Positions 51,537 to 60,167 of a stretch of DNA of 64,000 nucleotides are shown here, one piece after another (position 1 is the first letter of the stretch; every line of letters begins with the position of its first letter). The stretch is from the NCBI RefSeq assembly GCF_006539165.1, contig NZ_BJMM01000003.1:62001-126000 (forward strand), in the 5' to 3' direction. Origin of the DNA: Streptomyces cacaoi. Lineage in GTDB: Bacteria; Actinomycetota; Actinomycetes; Streptomycetales; Streptomycetaceae. Both the position numbers and the translations under genes were made by a program. The notes under the pieces are model-generated. The model did not search any database. It saw nothing but the letters and a program-made list of their open reading frames with translations, and was not told the origin of the DNA.

Positions 51537-51619
51537 CGGCAAGGCTCCGGCGGCGTACGGCAGGGCTCCCGCGGTGTACGGCAGGCTCCGGCGCTGAACG
51601 GCAGGGTCCCATGCCGCAC
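51537..51619. repeat. 21-bp tandem repeats
   Basis: Four degenerate units of about 21 bp, each starting CGGCAAGG or CGGCAGG(G): 51537, 51558, 51579 (20 bp) and 51599, perhaps with a fifth partial copy. They lie between the ends of the convergent GntR and ROK genes. The 21-bp period equals seven codons, but no gene claims them. Confidence 0.7.
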
Positions 51620-51634
51620 CGCAGGGCCCCGGGC

Positions 51635-52837
51635 TCAGGGCAGGGCCGGGGGCCGTTGCGTGGGGTCGGGGGTGTGGGCGGCGTCCACGGACTCCACGGT
51701 GAACAGCTCGGCGTGCACATGGTCCAGCGCGAGCCGCAGGGCGCCCGTGGCCACGGCCGTGTCGCCCAGCAGCGAGAGCGCCACCCGCGGCGGGCGCAGG
51801 CAGTAGCGCTCCAGTTCGGCCCGGAGCGGGTCGAGGACGCCGTCGAGCCCGGCCGCCCAGCCGCCCACCACCAGCAGCTCCGGGTCGAGCGCCAGCACCA
51901 GCGCCGCCACGTCGTGCACGAGCCGCGCCAGGAAGCGGTCCATCGCCCGCCCGGCCTGTTCGTCCCCGCCCCGCGCGCGGGCGAACACCCGCGCGACGGC
52001 GGCCTCGTCGAGCGGATGCAGCGGCTCGTCCGTCGTGGACAGCAGCCGCTCCGGCGTCGCCTCGCGGCCCAGCAGATGCAGCGCCCCGATCTCCCCGGCG
52101 GCGCCGCCGAAGCCCCGGTGCAGCCGGCCGCCGATGAGTGAGCCGGCGCCCGGGCTCAGCCCCGCCAGCACCATCACCACGTCGTCCACGCCGCGGGCAG
52201 CGCCCTTCCAGTGCTCCGCCAGCACACCGGCGTTCGCGTCGTTCTCCACCAGCACCGGGCAGCGGAAGGAGCGGCGCAGCCGTTCGCCGAGCGCCAGCCC
52301 CGTCCAGCCGGGCAGGGCCGTGCCGAGCCGCACCGTGCCGTCGGCCTCCACGATGCCGGGGGTGCCGACGCCCACGGCGCGCAGCGAGTCCCGTGCGATG
52401 TCGGTACGGCGCAGCAGATCGGCGACGGTGGCGCGGGCGCGTTCCAGGCGCAGATCCGCGGAGGCGCCCTCGTCGACCTGGCGGGAGGTCGAGCCGACGA
52501 GGCGCCCGGTCAGATCCGCCAGCACGGCCGCGACCCGGTGCGGGCCCAGCTCGATGCCGAGCAGGTGACCGGCCTCCGAGCGGAACCGGAAGCGGCGGGC
52601 CGGGCGGCCGCGGCGGGAGATGCGGGCGTCGGCCGGGTCGTCCGGGGCCTCGGCCACCAGCCCCGCCTCGATGAGCCCCTCGACGACGCCCTCGACGGTC
52701 GGCCGGGACAGCCCCGTGGCCCGCCCGAGTTCGGTCAGCGTCAGCGCCGTCGTCGTGTCGGCGCACAGCGACCGCAGCACGACCGTGGAATTGATCCGCC
52801 GCAGCAGCGAGGGGTCCCCTCCGGTGAGCCTGCTCAA
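51635..52837 (-). CDS. ROK family transcriptional regulator
   Basis: 400 residues from TTG 52837, picked because GGGAGGCGGACG precedes it; an ATG at 52891 has no such site. An N-terminal winged helix (LTLTELGRATGLSRPTVEGVVEGLI) is followed by a ROK kinase-like domain: GIELGPHRVAAVLADLTG, VGVGTPGIVEADG, VENDANAGVLAEHWKG. The ROK zinc-site motif (xGHxxxxxxGxxCxCGxxGC) is replaced by GEIGALHLLGREAT, so it probably binds sugar less or no zinc and acts only as a regulator. It converges on the GntR gene. Confidence 0.85.
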   Translation of the reverse strand: MSRLTGGDPSLLRRINSTVVLRSLCADTTTALTLTELGRATGLSRPTVEGVVEGLIEAGLVAEAPDDPADARISRRGRPARRFRFRSEAGHLLGIELGPHRVAAVLADLTGRLVGSTSRQVDEGASADLRLERARATVADLLRRTDIARDSLRAVGVGTPGIVEADGTVRLGTALPGWTGLALGERLRRSFRCPVLVENDANAGVLAEHWKGAARGVDDVVMVLAGLSPGAGSLIGGRLHRGFGGAAGEIGALHLLGREATPERLLSTTDEPLHPLDEAAVARVFARARGGDEQAGRAMDRFLARLVHDVAALVLALDPELLVVGGWAAGLDGVLDPLRAELERYCLRPPRVALSLLGDTAVATGALRLALDHVHAELFTVESVDAAHTPDPTQRPPALP

Positions 52838-52996
52838 CGTCCGCCTCCCTGTTCGCGCGTGGCGGGATCGTAGCCGCTCGGCGGCGATCACGGCGAGCGT
52901 GCGGACGAACTCGTTCCGGGGGCCGCCTCCGGTGGGAGCGCGCCCAACCGTCCGCAGACGGCGGGCCGTTGGGGATGCGCGGCTCGCAGGGGCGGC

Positions 52997-53563
52997 TCAG
53001 CCGTCGGACAGATCGGGCAGCGAGGCGGCCTCGCGGAGCGCGGCGAACTCCTGTGCCAGCTCCGGCGGGCGCCAGTGCGCGTTCAGGCCGCTCGGGTTGG
53101 GCAGCACCCACACCCGGCTGCCGCCTATGGTCCGCTCCTGCGGCCCGACCCGGGCCGTACGGTCGGCGAAGGCCGCCCGGTAGGCGGTGACGCCGACCAC
53201 CGCCAGCCACTGCGGGCCCAGCTCCCGGACCTTCTCCTCCAGCAGGCGCCCGCCCTCGCGGTACTCCTCGTCGGCCAGCTCGTCGGCGCGCGCCGTGGCC
53301 CGGGCGACGACGTTGGTGATGCCGAGCCCGTGGTCGAGCAGCTCGCCCTCCTCGTCCGGGCGCAGCCGCCGGGGCGTGAACCCGGAGTGGTGCAGCACCG
53401 GCCAGAAGCGGTTGCCGGGCCGGGCGAAGTGGTGCCCCGTCGCGGCCGACATCAGGCCCGGGTTGATCCCGCAGAACAGCACGTGCAGCCCGGGGGCCGC
53501 CACGTCCGGGACGAGGCGGCCCCGCGCGGCCTCCAGCTCCTCGGGGGTGAAACGCGGGCTCAG
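52997..53563 (-). CDS. mug: G/U mismatch-specific DNA glycosylase, non-ATG start
   Basis: 188 residues if read from CTG 53563. Mug family motifs: LFCGINPGLMSAATGHHFARPGNRFW (active-site INPG) and VLPNPSGLNAHW. It removes uracil or ethenocytosine from mispairs. There is no ATG/GTG/TTG before FTPEELEAARGRLVPDV, which homologues start with. The CTG overlaps the purB stop (CTGA), so it may be read by coupling; the first GTG lies further in (VAAPGLH) and would remove part of the N-terminal helix. Confidence 0.85.
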   Translation of the reverse strand: MSPRFTPEELEAARGRLVPDVAAPGLHVLFCGINPGLMSAATGHHFARPGNRFWPVLHHSGFTPRRLRPDEEGELLDHGLGITNVVARATARADELADEEYREGGRLLEEKVRELGPQWLAVVGVTAYRAAFADRTARVGPQERTIGGSRVWVLPNPSGLNAHWRPPELAQEFAALREAASLPDLSDG

Positions 53564-54990
53564 AGGATCGCCCCCGGCGTGTAGGCGGCGGCCTTCGGGT
53601 GCAGCGCGAGGACCTCCTCCACGCGCGCGACGACCTCGGCGGTCTGGGCGCCGGCGGCACCGGTGAACGAGAGCCGGTCGGCCATCAGCGCTTCGAGGGC
53701 CGGGCGGTCCAGCGGGATACGGGAGTCGGCGGCGAGCCGGTCGAGCAGCTCGTTGCGCTCGGCGCCCTCGCGCAGCGCCAGCGCGGAGGCCACCGCGTGC
53801 TCCTTGATCACCTCGTGTGCCGTCTCCCGGCCGACTCCCGCGCGCACGGCCGCCATCAGAACCTTCGTCGTGGCCAGGAACGGCAGATAGCGGTCCAGTT
53901 CGCGCTCCACGACGGCGGGGAAGACGCCGAACTCGTCCAGGACGGTCAAGAACGTCTCCAGCAGGCCGTCGAAGGCGAAGAAGGAGTCCGGCAGCGCGAC
54001 CCGGCGCACCACCGAGCAGGAGACGTCGCCCTCGTTCCACTGGTCGCCCGCCAGCTCGCCGGCCATCGAGGCGTAGCCGCGCAACACCACCATCAGGCCG
54101 TTGACCCGTTCACAGGAGCGGGTGTTCATCTTGTGCGGCATCGCGGACGAGCCGACCTGGCCCTCCTTGAAGCCCTCGGTCACCAGCTCCTGCCCGGCCA
54201 TCAGCCGGATCGTCTTCGCCAGCGAGGAGGGGGCGCCGGCCAGCTGCACCAGCGCGCCGGTCACCTCGTGGTCCAGCGAGCGCGGGTAGACCTGGCCGAC
54301 GGAGGTGAACACCCGCCCGAAACCGAGGTGTTCGGCGACCCTGCGCTCCAGGTCCGAGAGCTTCTCGCCGTCACCGCCGAGCAGGTCCAGCATGTCCTGG
54401 GCGGTGCCGACCGGGCCCTTGATGCCGCGCAGCGGGTAGCGCCGCAGCAGCTCCTCCAGCCGCTCGAAGGCCACCAGCAGTTCGTCCGCGCCCGAGGCGA
54501 ACCGCTTGCCCAGCGTGGTGGCCTGCGCCGCCACATTGTGCGAACGGCCGGCCATCACCAGCGTGGCGTGCTGCCCGGCGAGCTTGCCCAGCCGGGCCAG
54601 CAGCGCCACCGTCCGGTCCCGGGCGTGCTCCAGCGACAGCCGGATCTGCAACTGCTCGACGTTCTCGGTCAGGTCCCGGGAGGTCATGCCCTTGTGCACG
54701 TGCTCGTGCCCGGCGAGCGCGTTGAACTCCTCGATGCGCGCCTTCACATCGTGCCGGGTGACCTTCTCGCGCTCGGCGATGGAGGCCAGGTCGACATCCG
54801 TCAGCACCCGCTCGTAGTCGGCCAGGGCCTCGTCGGGCACCGCGACGCCCAGATCCCGCTGGGCCTTGAGCACGGCCAGCCACAGCTTCCGCTCCAGCAC
54901 GATCTTCGATTCGGGGGACCAGATGCGGACCAGTTCGGGGGAGGCGTAGCGGGACGCCAGGACGTTCGGAATGCGCGGCTTCTCAGTCAC
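53560..54990 (-). CDS. purB: Adenylosuccinate lyase
   Basis: 476 residues from GTG 54990. Catalyses two steps of purine synthesis (SAICAR to AICAR, and adenylosuccinate to AMP). The catalytic signature loop GSSAMPHKMNTRSCE and the upstream HEHVHKGMTSRD and MAGRSHNVAAQATT motifs (with the general acid/base His) are intact. TAGACT 8 nt upstream of the GTG suggests a near-leaderless mRNA. Coupled downstream to mug. Confidence 0.96.
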   Translation of the reverse strand: MTEKPRIPNVLASRYASPELVRIWSPESKIVLERKLWLAVLKAQRDLGVAVPDEALADYERVLTDVDLASIAEREKVTRHDVKARIEEFNALAGHEHVHKGMTSRDLTENVEQLQIRLSLEHARDRTVALLARLGKLAGQHATLVMAGRSHNVAAQATTLGKRFASGADELLVAFERLEELLRRYPLRGIKGPVGTAQDMLDLLGGDGEKLSDLERRVAEHLGFGRVFTSVGQVYPRSLDHEVTGALVQLAGAPSSLAKTIRLMAGQELVTEGFKEGQVGSSAMPHKMNTRSCERVNGLMVVLRGYASMAGELAGDQWNEGDVSCSVVRRVALPDSFFAFDGLLETFLTVLDEFGVFPAVVERELDRYLPFLATTKVLMAAVRAGVGRETAHEVIKEHAVASALALREGAERNELLDRLAADSRIPLDRPALEALMADRLSFTGAAGAQTAEVVARVEEVLALHPKAAAYTPGAIL

Positions 54991-55014
54991 GTCACCCGAG
55001 TCTACGGGGCTCGG

Positions 55015-55833
55015 CTAGGAGCTCTCCTCGCAGGCCAGCGGGGCCAGGGACGGGCGCTTGGGGGACCGGCCGTCGCCGGTGGAGCGGCCGGTGAGCCGGC
55101 GCCCTATCCACGGGAGCAGATGCACCCGCGCGAACCGCAGGTCCTCGGCCCGCCGGCGGGCCCAGGGCGGCGGCGTCGCGGGCGGCAGCGGGGCGTCCCA
55201 GTCGGACTCGGCGGGCAGCCCGAGCCGCTGCCAGACGGCCTCGGCGACCCGCCGGTGCCCCTCCGCCGTCAGATGCAGCCGGTCGTCGGCCCACAGCCGC
55301 TGATCGCTGAGCGTCCGCGAGGCGTACAGGTCGACGACGAGCGCGCCGTGCCGGGCGGCCAGCTCGTCGATGAAGGAGAACAGCTGCTCCATGCGCGGGC
55401 GGTAGCGCTCCAGCACCGGGCCCTGGCGCCCGGGGCTGCGCATCAGCACGAGGGTTCCCGCCGAGGGCGCGAGCCGGGCGACGGACTGCTCCAGCAGGGC
55501 GCACACCCGCTCGGTGTCGCAGTTGGGCCGCAGGACGTCGTTGAGGCCGCCGACCAGTGTCACCAGGTCTGCGCCCATCGCGGCGGCGGTGTCCACCTGC
55601 TCCTCGGCGATCTGGCCGATCAGCTTGCCGCGCACCGCGAGGTTCGCGTAGCGGAAGCCGTCCTGCCGGGCCGCGAGCCGGGCCGCCAGCAGATCCGCCC
55701 AGCCCCGGTAGCTGCCGTCCGGCAGCGCGTCCGACATGCCTTCCGTGAACGAGTCGCCCAGCGCGACGAACGAGGAGAAGCGCGGGCCGGTTCCGGTGCT
55801 GGGGGCGTCTGTACGGGCTCCTGTGCTGGTCAC
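55015..55833 (-). CDS. SGNH/GDSL hydrolase
   Basis: 272 residues from GTG 55833. Block I GDSFTEG (nucleophile S28), block III GGLNDVLRP and block V DRLHLTAEGH (catalytic Asp-His) are all clear. No signal peptide, so it is intracellular. The last 60 residues are Pro/Arg-rich. Substrate unknown; esterase or lipase-like. Confidence 0.9.
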   Translation of the reverse strand: MTSTGARTDAPSTGTGPRFSSFVALGDSFTEGMSDALPDGSYRGWADLLAARLAARQDGFRYANLAVRGKLIGQIAEEQVDTAAAMGADLVTLVGGLNDVLRPNCDTERVCALLEQSVARLAPSAGTLVLMRSPGRQGPVLERYRPRMEQLFSFIDELAARHGALVVDLYASRTLSDQRLWADDRLHLTAEGHRRVAEAVWQRLGLPAESDWDAPLPPATPPPWARRRAEDLRFARVHLLPWIGRRLTGRSTGDGRSPKRPSLAPLACEESS

Positions 55834-55958
55834 GGTCGCCCATCGTAACCCCGTGGCCGAGCCAACGATCGGGCGGGCAGCGGGATTCGGACGCTCCCTC
55901 GGCGAGGGTGCGGGAGGCCGGGGCGGGCCGGACGCGGCGTCCGGCCCGCCCGCCCCCG

Positions 55959-56969
55959 TCACGCGGAGCCGACCAGCTCGCGCAGCACGTCCTCCATCGT
56001 CACCACGCCCGTCGCACGCCCGTCGGCGCCGGTCACGGCCGCCAGATGCGTGCCGCTGGAGCGCATCGCGCCGAGCACGTCGTCCAGCGGCAGCGAGCCG
56101 CGGACCCGGGCGATGGGGCGCATCGCCGTGACCGGGAACGGCTCGTCCCGCGGTGCGGCGTCCAGGGCGTCCTTGACGTGCAGATAGCCCAGCACCCGCC
56201 CGTCGTCGTCGACCACCGGGAAGCGGGAGAAGCCGGAGCCGGCCGACAGCCGCTCCAGGCTCTCGGGGGTGACGCCCCACGGTGCGGCGACGACCCGGTC
56301 CAGCGGCTGGGCCACGTCGCCGACCGGCCGCCGGCCCAGTTCCAGGGCGTCGCGCAGCCGCTCGGTGGAGCGGTCGTCGAGCAGGCCCGCCTCGCTGGAG
56401 TCGGCCACCATCTGCGCCAGGTCGGCGTCCGAGAACGCCGCCTCCACCTCGTTCTTCGGCTCCACCCGCAGCAGCTTCAGCAGCGAGTTCGCGAAGGTGT
56501 TCACGGTGAAGATCACCGGGCGCAGCGCCCGCGCCAGCGCCACCAGCGGCGGCCCCAGCGCCAGCGCGGCCCGCTCGGGCCCGGCCAGCGCGATGTTCTT
56601 CGGCACCATCTCGCCCAGCAGCATGTGCAGATACGTGGCGAGCGCGAGCGCGATCACGAAGGAGACGGGGTGGATCACGCCCTGGGGCATGCCCACCGCG
56701 TGGAAGACCGGCTCCAGCAGATGGGCGATGGCCGGTTCGGCTACCACGCCCAGCACCAGCGTGCACAGCGTGATGCCCAGCTGGGCCGCGGCGAGGAGCT
56801 GGGCGACGTGCTCCAGGCCCCACAGCACCTTCCGTGCCCGCTTGTCGCCGTCCTCGGCCAGCGGTTCGACCTGGGCCCTGCGCACCGAGATCAGCGCGAA
56901 CTCGGCGCCGACGAAGAACGCGTTGACGACCAGCGTCAGCAGGCCGATGAACAGTTGCAGCACCGTCAT
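55959..56969 (-). CDS. CNNM/CorC-type membrane protein, second of a pair
   Basis: 336 residues. An N-terminal DUF21/CNNM transmembrane domain with three helices and the conserved NAFFVGAEFALIS, LGITLCTLVLG, LGEMVPKNIAL, then two CBS domains (about 205-336, for example GFSRFPVVDDDGRVLGYLHVKD and GTHLAAVTGADGRATGVVTMEDV). It lacks the C-terminal CorC_HlyC domain. Such proteins export magnesium or cobalt. Its ATG overlaps the stop of the larger paralogue by 4 bp, so the two are coupled and may form a heteromer. Confidence 0.9.
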   Translation of the reverse strand: MTVLQLFIGLLTLVVNAFFVGAEFALISVRRAQVEPLAEDGDKRARKVLWGLEHVAQLLAAAQLGITLCTLVLGVVAEPAIAHLLEPVFHAVGMPQGVIHPVSFVIALALATYLHMLLGEMVPKNIALAGPERAALALGPPLVALARALRPVIFTVNTFANSLLKLLRVEPKNEVEAAFSDADLAQMVADSSEAGLLDDRSTERLRDALELGRRPVGDVAQPLDRVVAAPWGVTPESLERLSAGSGFSRFPVVDDDGRVLGYLHVKDALDAAPRDEPFPVTAMRPIARVRGSLPLDDVLGAMRSSGTHLAAVTGADGRATGVVTMEDVLRELVGSA

Positions 56970-58363
56970 CGCCGTGCCTCCTCGTCCCGGGCGCCCTGGG
57001 AGTCGCGGGCGCCGTGCCGGCCGTGGTCGTCCTCGTCGTGCGGGTGTTCCTCGCCGGGTACGGGCGCGTGCAGCCGGACGCGGGCCGCGCGGCGTCCGCG
57101 GGCGTCCGCGACGTCGAGCCGCCAGCCGGCGACGGTGAGGGTGTCGCCCGCCGAGGGGATCCGGCCCAGCTCGGTGGCGATCAGCCCGGCCAGCGTCTCG
57201 TACGGCCCCTCGGGGGCGCGCAGTCCGATGGACTCCAGCTGGTCGGTGCGGGCCGCGCCGTCCGCGTCGTACACCCTGCGGCCCTCGGCGTCCTCGCCCG
57301 CGGGGGCGAGGTCCGGGGTCTCCAGCGGGTCGTGCTCGTCGCGGACCTCGCCGACGACCTCCTCGATGATGTCCTCCAGCGTGACGACGCCGGCCGTGCC
57401 GCCGTACTCGTCGATGACGACGGCGATGCTGCGGTCCCCGCCGGACAGCTGGTCCAGCAGCCGGTCGACCGTGAGCGACTCGGGCACCAGCAGTGCCTCG
57501 CGCATCAGATCGGTGACGGGGCGCCGGGGGCGTTCGTCGGCCGGTACGGCCAGCACGTCCTTGATCCGGACGATGCCGACGACCGTGTCGAGGCTGCCCC
57601 GGTGCACGGGGAAGCGGGACAGGCCCGTCGCCCGGGTGGCGTTGGCGACGTCCTCCGCGGTGGCCTGCACCTCCAGCGAGGTGACCTGCACCCGCGGCGT
57701 CATCACGTTCTCGGCCGTCAGCTCGGCCAGGTGCAGCGTGCGCACGAACAGGTCGGCGGTGTCCTCCTCCAGCGCGCCCTCCTTCGCGGAGTGCCGCGCC
57801 AGCGCCACCAGCTCCTGCGGCGAGCGTGCCGAGGCCAGTTCCTCGGTGGGCTCCAGGCCCATGCGCAGCAGGATGCGGTTGGCGGTGTTGTTGAGATGGC
57901 GGATGAGCGGCCGGAACGAGGCGGAGAAGACCCGCTGCGGTGTGGCGACCCGCTTGGCCACGGGCAGCGGCCGGGAGATCGCCCAGTTCTTCGGCACCAG
58001 CTCGCCGATCACCATCAGGACGACGGTGGACAGGGCCGTCCCCAGCACCAGCGCGATCGAGGAGGCGGCCGAGGCGGGCACCCCCAGGGAGCGCAGCGGG
58101 CCGGCGATCAGCTTGGCGATGGAGGGCTCGGCGAGCATGCCGACCACCAGATTGGTGACGGTGATGCCGAGCTGGGCCCCGGACAGCTGGAAGGTGAGGG
58201 AGCGGACGGCCTCCAGCGCGCTGCGGGCGCCGCGCTCCCCGCGCTGTTCGGCCCGCTCCAGTTCGCTGCGCTCGACCGTCGTCAGCGAGAACTCGGCGGC
58301 GACGAAGCCTCCGCAGGCCAGCGCCAGCAGGAGGGCCACGAGCAGCAGAAGGACTTCCGTCAT
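56966..58363 (-). CDS. CNNM/CorC hemolysin-family membrane protein, first of a pair
   Basis: 465 residues from ATG 58363 with GGGAGGGAGG upstream. CNNM domain helices (GGFVAAEFSLTTVERSEL, LGITVTNLVVGMLAEPS, VIGELVPKNWAISR), two CBS domains (LSRFPVHRGSLDTVVGIVRIKD, RSIAVVIDEYGGTAGVVTLED) and a CorC_HlyC transporter-associated domain at the C-terminus. The His/Asp-rich tail (HPHDEDDHGRHG) may bind metal. Probably transports divalent cations together with the downstream paralogue. Confidence 0.92.
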   Translation of the reverse strand: MTEVLLLLVALLLALACGGFVAAEFSLTTVERSELERAEQRGERGARSALEAVRSLTFQLSGAQLGITVTNLVVGMLAEPSIAKLIAGPLRSLGVPASAASSIALVLGTALSTVVLMVIGELVPKNWAISRPLPVAKRVATPQRVFSASFRPLIRHLNNTANRILLRMGLEPTEELASARSPQELVALARHSAKEGALEEDTADLFVRTLHLAELTAENVMTPRVQVTSLEVQATAEDVANATRATGLSRFPVHRGSLDTVVGIVRIKDVLAVPADERPRRPVTDLMREALLVPESLTVDRLLDQLSGGDRSIAVVIDEYGGTAGVVTLEDIIEEVVGEVRDEHDPLETPDLAPAGEDAEGRRVYDADGAARTDQLESIGLRAPEGPYETLAGLIATELGRIPSAGDTLTVAGWRLDVADARGRRAARVRLHAPVPGEEHPHDEDDHGRHGARDSQGARDEEARR

Positions 58364-58594
58364 CGGTCCCTCACCTCCCTCCCATGATCGGGCAGGGTGC
58401 GCGGGCACGCGCGGTGTCGGTGACGGTAGGAGAATCTGTGGCTGCTACTGGGAGGGTCGCCCATCGGCGGACGCTCACACCTTTCGACTCGGAACGAGAG
58501 CGCCGGTTCCGCGGGCGCGGCTGGCCCGGCGCGGGATGTTCATCGTAAACGGCGAGCAAGGTCCGCCGGTTCCCGCGCGTGGCATCCGCCCAGG

Positions 58595-59047
58595 TCAGGA
58601 AGCCAGAGTCGTCACCCAGCGGCTCCATTGCGGTTGCGGTGCGTAACCGGCGGCCCGCCAGGTGTGGTGAGCGCGCTCGTTCTCGTCGAGCACCATCGCG
58701 TCCCCGCGCCGGCCGCCGAGCGCCGCGAAGCGCTCCTCGGCCGCGGCGACCAGCGCGCGGGCGATCCCCTGGCGCCGGGCGCCCGGGCGGACGGCCAGCC
58801 GGTAGAGCGAGCACCGCCAGCCTCCCCCGGACTCCGTCCGGGAGGTGCCCCCACACCCCGCGATCACCGTCCCCAGCAGCTCCCCGCCGCGCTCGGCCAG
58901 CAGCAGGGCCTCCGGGTCCCGGTCGAGGAGCCGGGCCACCCCGTCCCTGTCGTCGCTCACGCTGGTGCCCTCGGTGGCCAGCCGCCAGAAGGCGAGCACC
59001 GCGTCGATGCCGTCCGGGCCCGCCGCGCGTATTCGAAGATCGTCCAT
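58595..59047 (-). CDS. GNAT family N-acetyltransferase
   Basis: 150 residues from ATG 59047. LYRLAVRPGARRQGIARALVAAAEERF is motif A with acetyl-CoA-binding R/QxxGxG/A, followed by VLDENERAHHTWRAAGY. Substrate unknown. Located downstream of the methyltransferase gene on the same strand with a 100-bp gap. Confidence 0.88.
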   Translation of the reverse strand: MDDLRIRAAGPDGIDAVLAFWRLATEGTSVSDDRDGVARLLDRDPEALLLAERGGELLGTVIAGCGGTSRTESGGGWRCSLYRLAVRPGARRQGIARALVAAAEERFAALGGRRGDAMVLDENERAHHTWRAAGYAPQPQWSRWVTTLAS

Positions 59048-59147
59048 GGTGGGCAGCCCAGCACACCGCCCACCGGTGCCGGGCGGAATTCCACCAGGTG
59101 GGACGGCGCTCCCTGCCGATCGCCGTGCCGGTCCCCGCCGCGGTCCG

Positions 59148-59816
59148 TCAGGGGCAGCGGGCGCTGCCGAGCACATGGAAGGTGTGCGGCAGTGGCGGGC
59201 CGGACTCCGGTACCCGCAGCCGGCGGAACTCCAGCCCGGTGAAGCCGGCCTGCTCGATCGCGGCCAGCGGATCGCGGGCGACGTGGCAGCCGCCGAACAG
59301 CTTGGGCCACACCGTGCGGTCCAGGGCGCGCTGCACCCGCGCCGTACGGGGATGCCCGTGCGCCAATCCGTGCTCGAAGAAGCGCAGTTCGGCGCCGGGC
59401 CGCAGCACCCTGCGCAGCTCGGCCAGTGCGCCGGCCACATCCGGCAGCGAACACAGCACGAGGGAGAGCACCGCGGCGTCGCACGTGTCGCGTCCGGCCG
59501 GCAGCCGCTCGGCGGTGCCCGGGACGACGTCGACGGGCACCTCGGCCCGCAGCGCCGCCTCGGCCGCCAACTGCCGCAGCCTGCGCTCCGGTTCGACGGC
59601 GTACACCTCCGTCACCGAGCCGGGGTAGTGGGCGAAGTTCCGGCCGTTGCCCGCGCCCACCTCGATCACCCGGCTCGACAGCCCGGCCACCAGTTGGGCG
59701 CGGTGCGCCGCCACACCGCCGCGTTCGTCGGCGACCACGCTCATCCGCGCGTAGCAGCGGGCGAACAGCGGATGGTGCACGGCGTCGCGCGGTGGCGCGC
59801 TGGACCGGACAGACAT
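59148..59816 (-). CDS. Class I SAM-dependent methyltransferase
   Basis: 222 residues from ATG 59816 with AAGGGGAGAG. Motif I VIEVGAGNGRNFAHYP, motif II VYAVEPERRLRQLA, motif IV-type AAVLSLVLCSLPDVAGALAELRRVLRPG. This is the UbiE/Methyltransf_11 type, similar to small membrane-lipid or unknown methyltransferases. Substrate unknown. Confidence 0.9.
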   Translation of the reverse strand: MSVRSSAPPRDAVHHPLFARCYARMSVVADERGGVAAHRAQLVAGLSSRVIEVGAGNGRNFAHYPGSVTEVYAVEPERRLRQLAAEAALRAEVPVDVVPGTAERLPAGRDTCDAAVLSLVLCSLPDVAGALAELRRVLRPGAELRFFEHGLAHGHPRTARVQRALDRTVWPKLFGGCHVARDPLAAIEQAGFTGLEFRRLRVPESGPPLPHTFHVLGSARCP

Positions 59817-60080
59817 GTCTCTCCCCTTTCCGGCTGGCGGCACGCCCCGGGCGTGGGCGCGCCGCCAGCCTGCCGCCTGCCCGGGCCGCGGCCAAGTCCC
59901 CTTGCGGGTACGCGTGTCGGGGCCGTACCGGTGTGTGGGGGGCCGTCACCGGGGGAGCGAGCGGGCTGTCCGGTGGAGAGTCGCCTTCCCACGCCGCGCG
60001 TCGGGCCGGACGTCGCTACCCGCGCACGGCCCGGGGCGGCCACGTCGCGACCGACTCCCCGGGCGGGCGGGCGTGTCGGC

Positions 60081-60110
60081 GTGCGGGCCCGGGGGTTCCA
60101 GGGCCCGCAC
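60081..60110 (-). terminator. bio operon terminator, distal hairpin
   Basis: GTGCGGGCCC and GGGCCCGCAC, a perfect 10-bp stem with a 10-nt loop, about 60 bp past the bioD stop. Confidence 0.75.
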
Positions 60111-60126
60111 GGGGCGGTGACCCCGC

Positions 60127-60156
60127 GGGCCGGACACCGGCGCCGGTGCCCGGCCC
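60127..60156 (-). terminator. bio operon terminator, proximal hairpin
   Basis: GGGCCGG and CCGGCCC flank CACCGGCGCCGGTG, itself a palindrome, with only one A/C mismatch pair, 11 bp after the bioD stop. Confidence 0.65.
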
Positions 60157-60167
60157 GCCGCCACGCC

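Larger units (their letters stand above)
59817..60167. other. 351-bp intergenic region with terminators
   Basis: No gene found. It contains two strong hairpins (60081-60110 and 60127-60156) that end the bio operon, and on the left the promoter region of the methyltransferase gene. Confidence 0.6.

Noticed and set aside
54992..55843. ATG at 55843 as a start for the minus-strand GDSL gene
   Set aside because: It is in another frame; the GDSL frame starts at GTG 55833.
53599..55848. 749-residue plus-strand open frame over purB and the GDSL gene
   Set aside because: Antisense shadow; both minus-strand genes have catalytic motifs.
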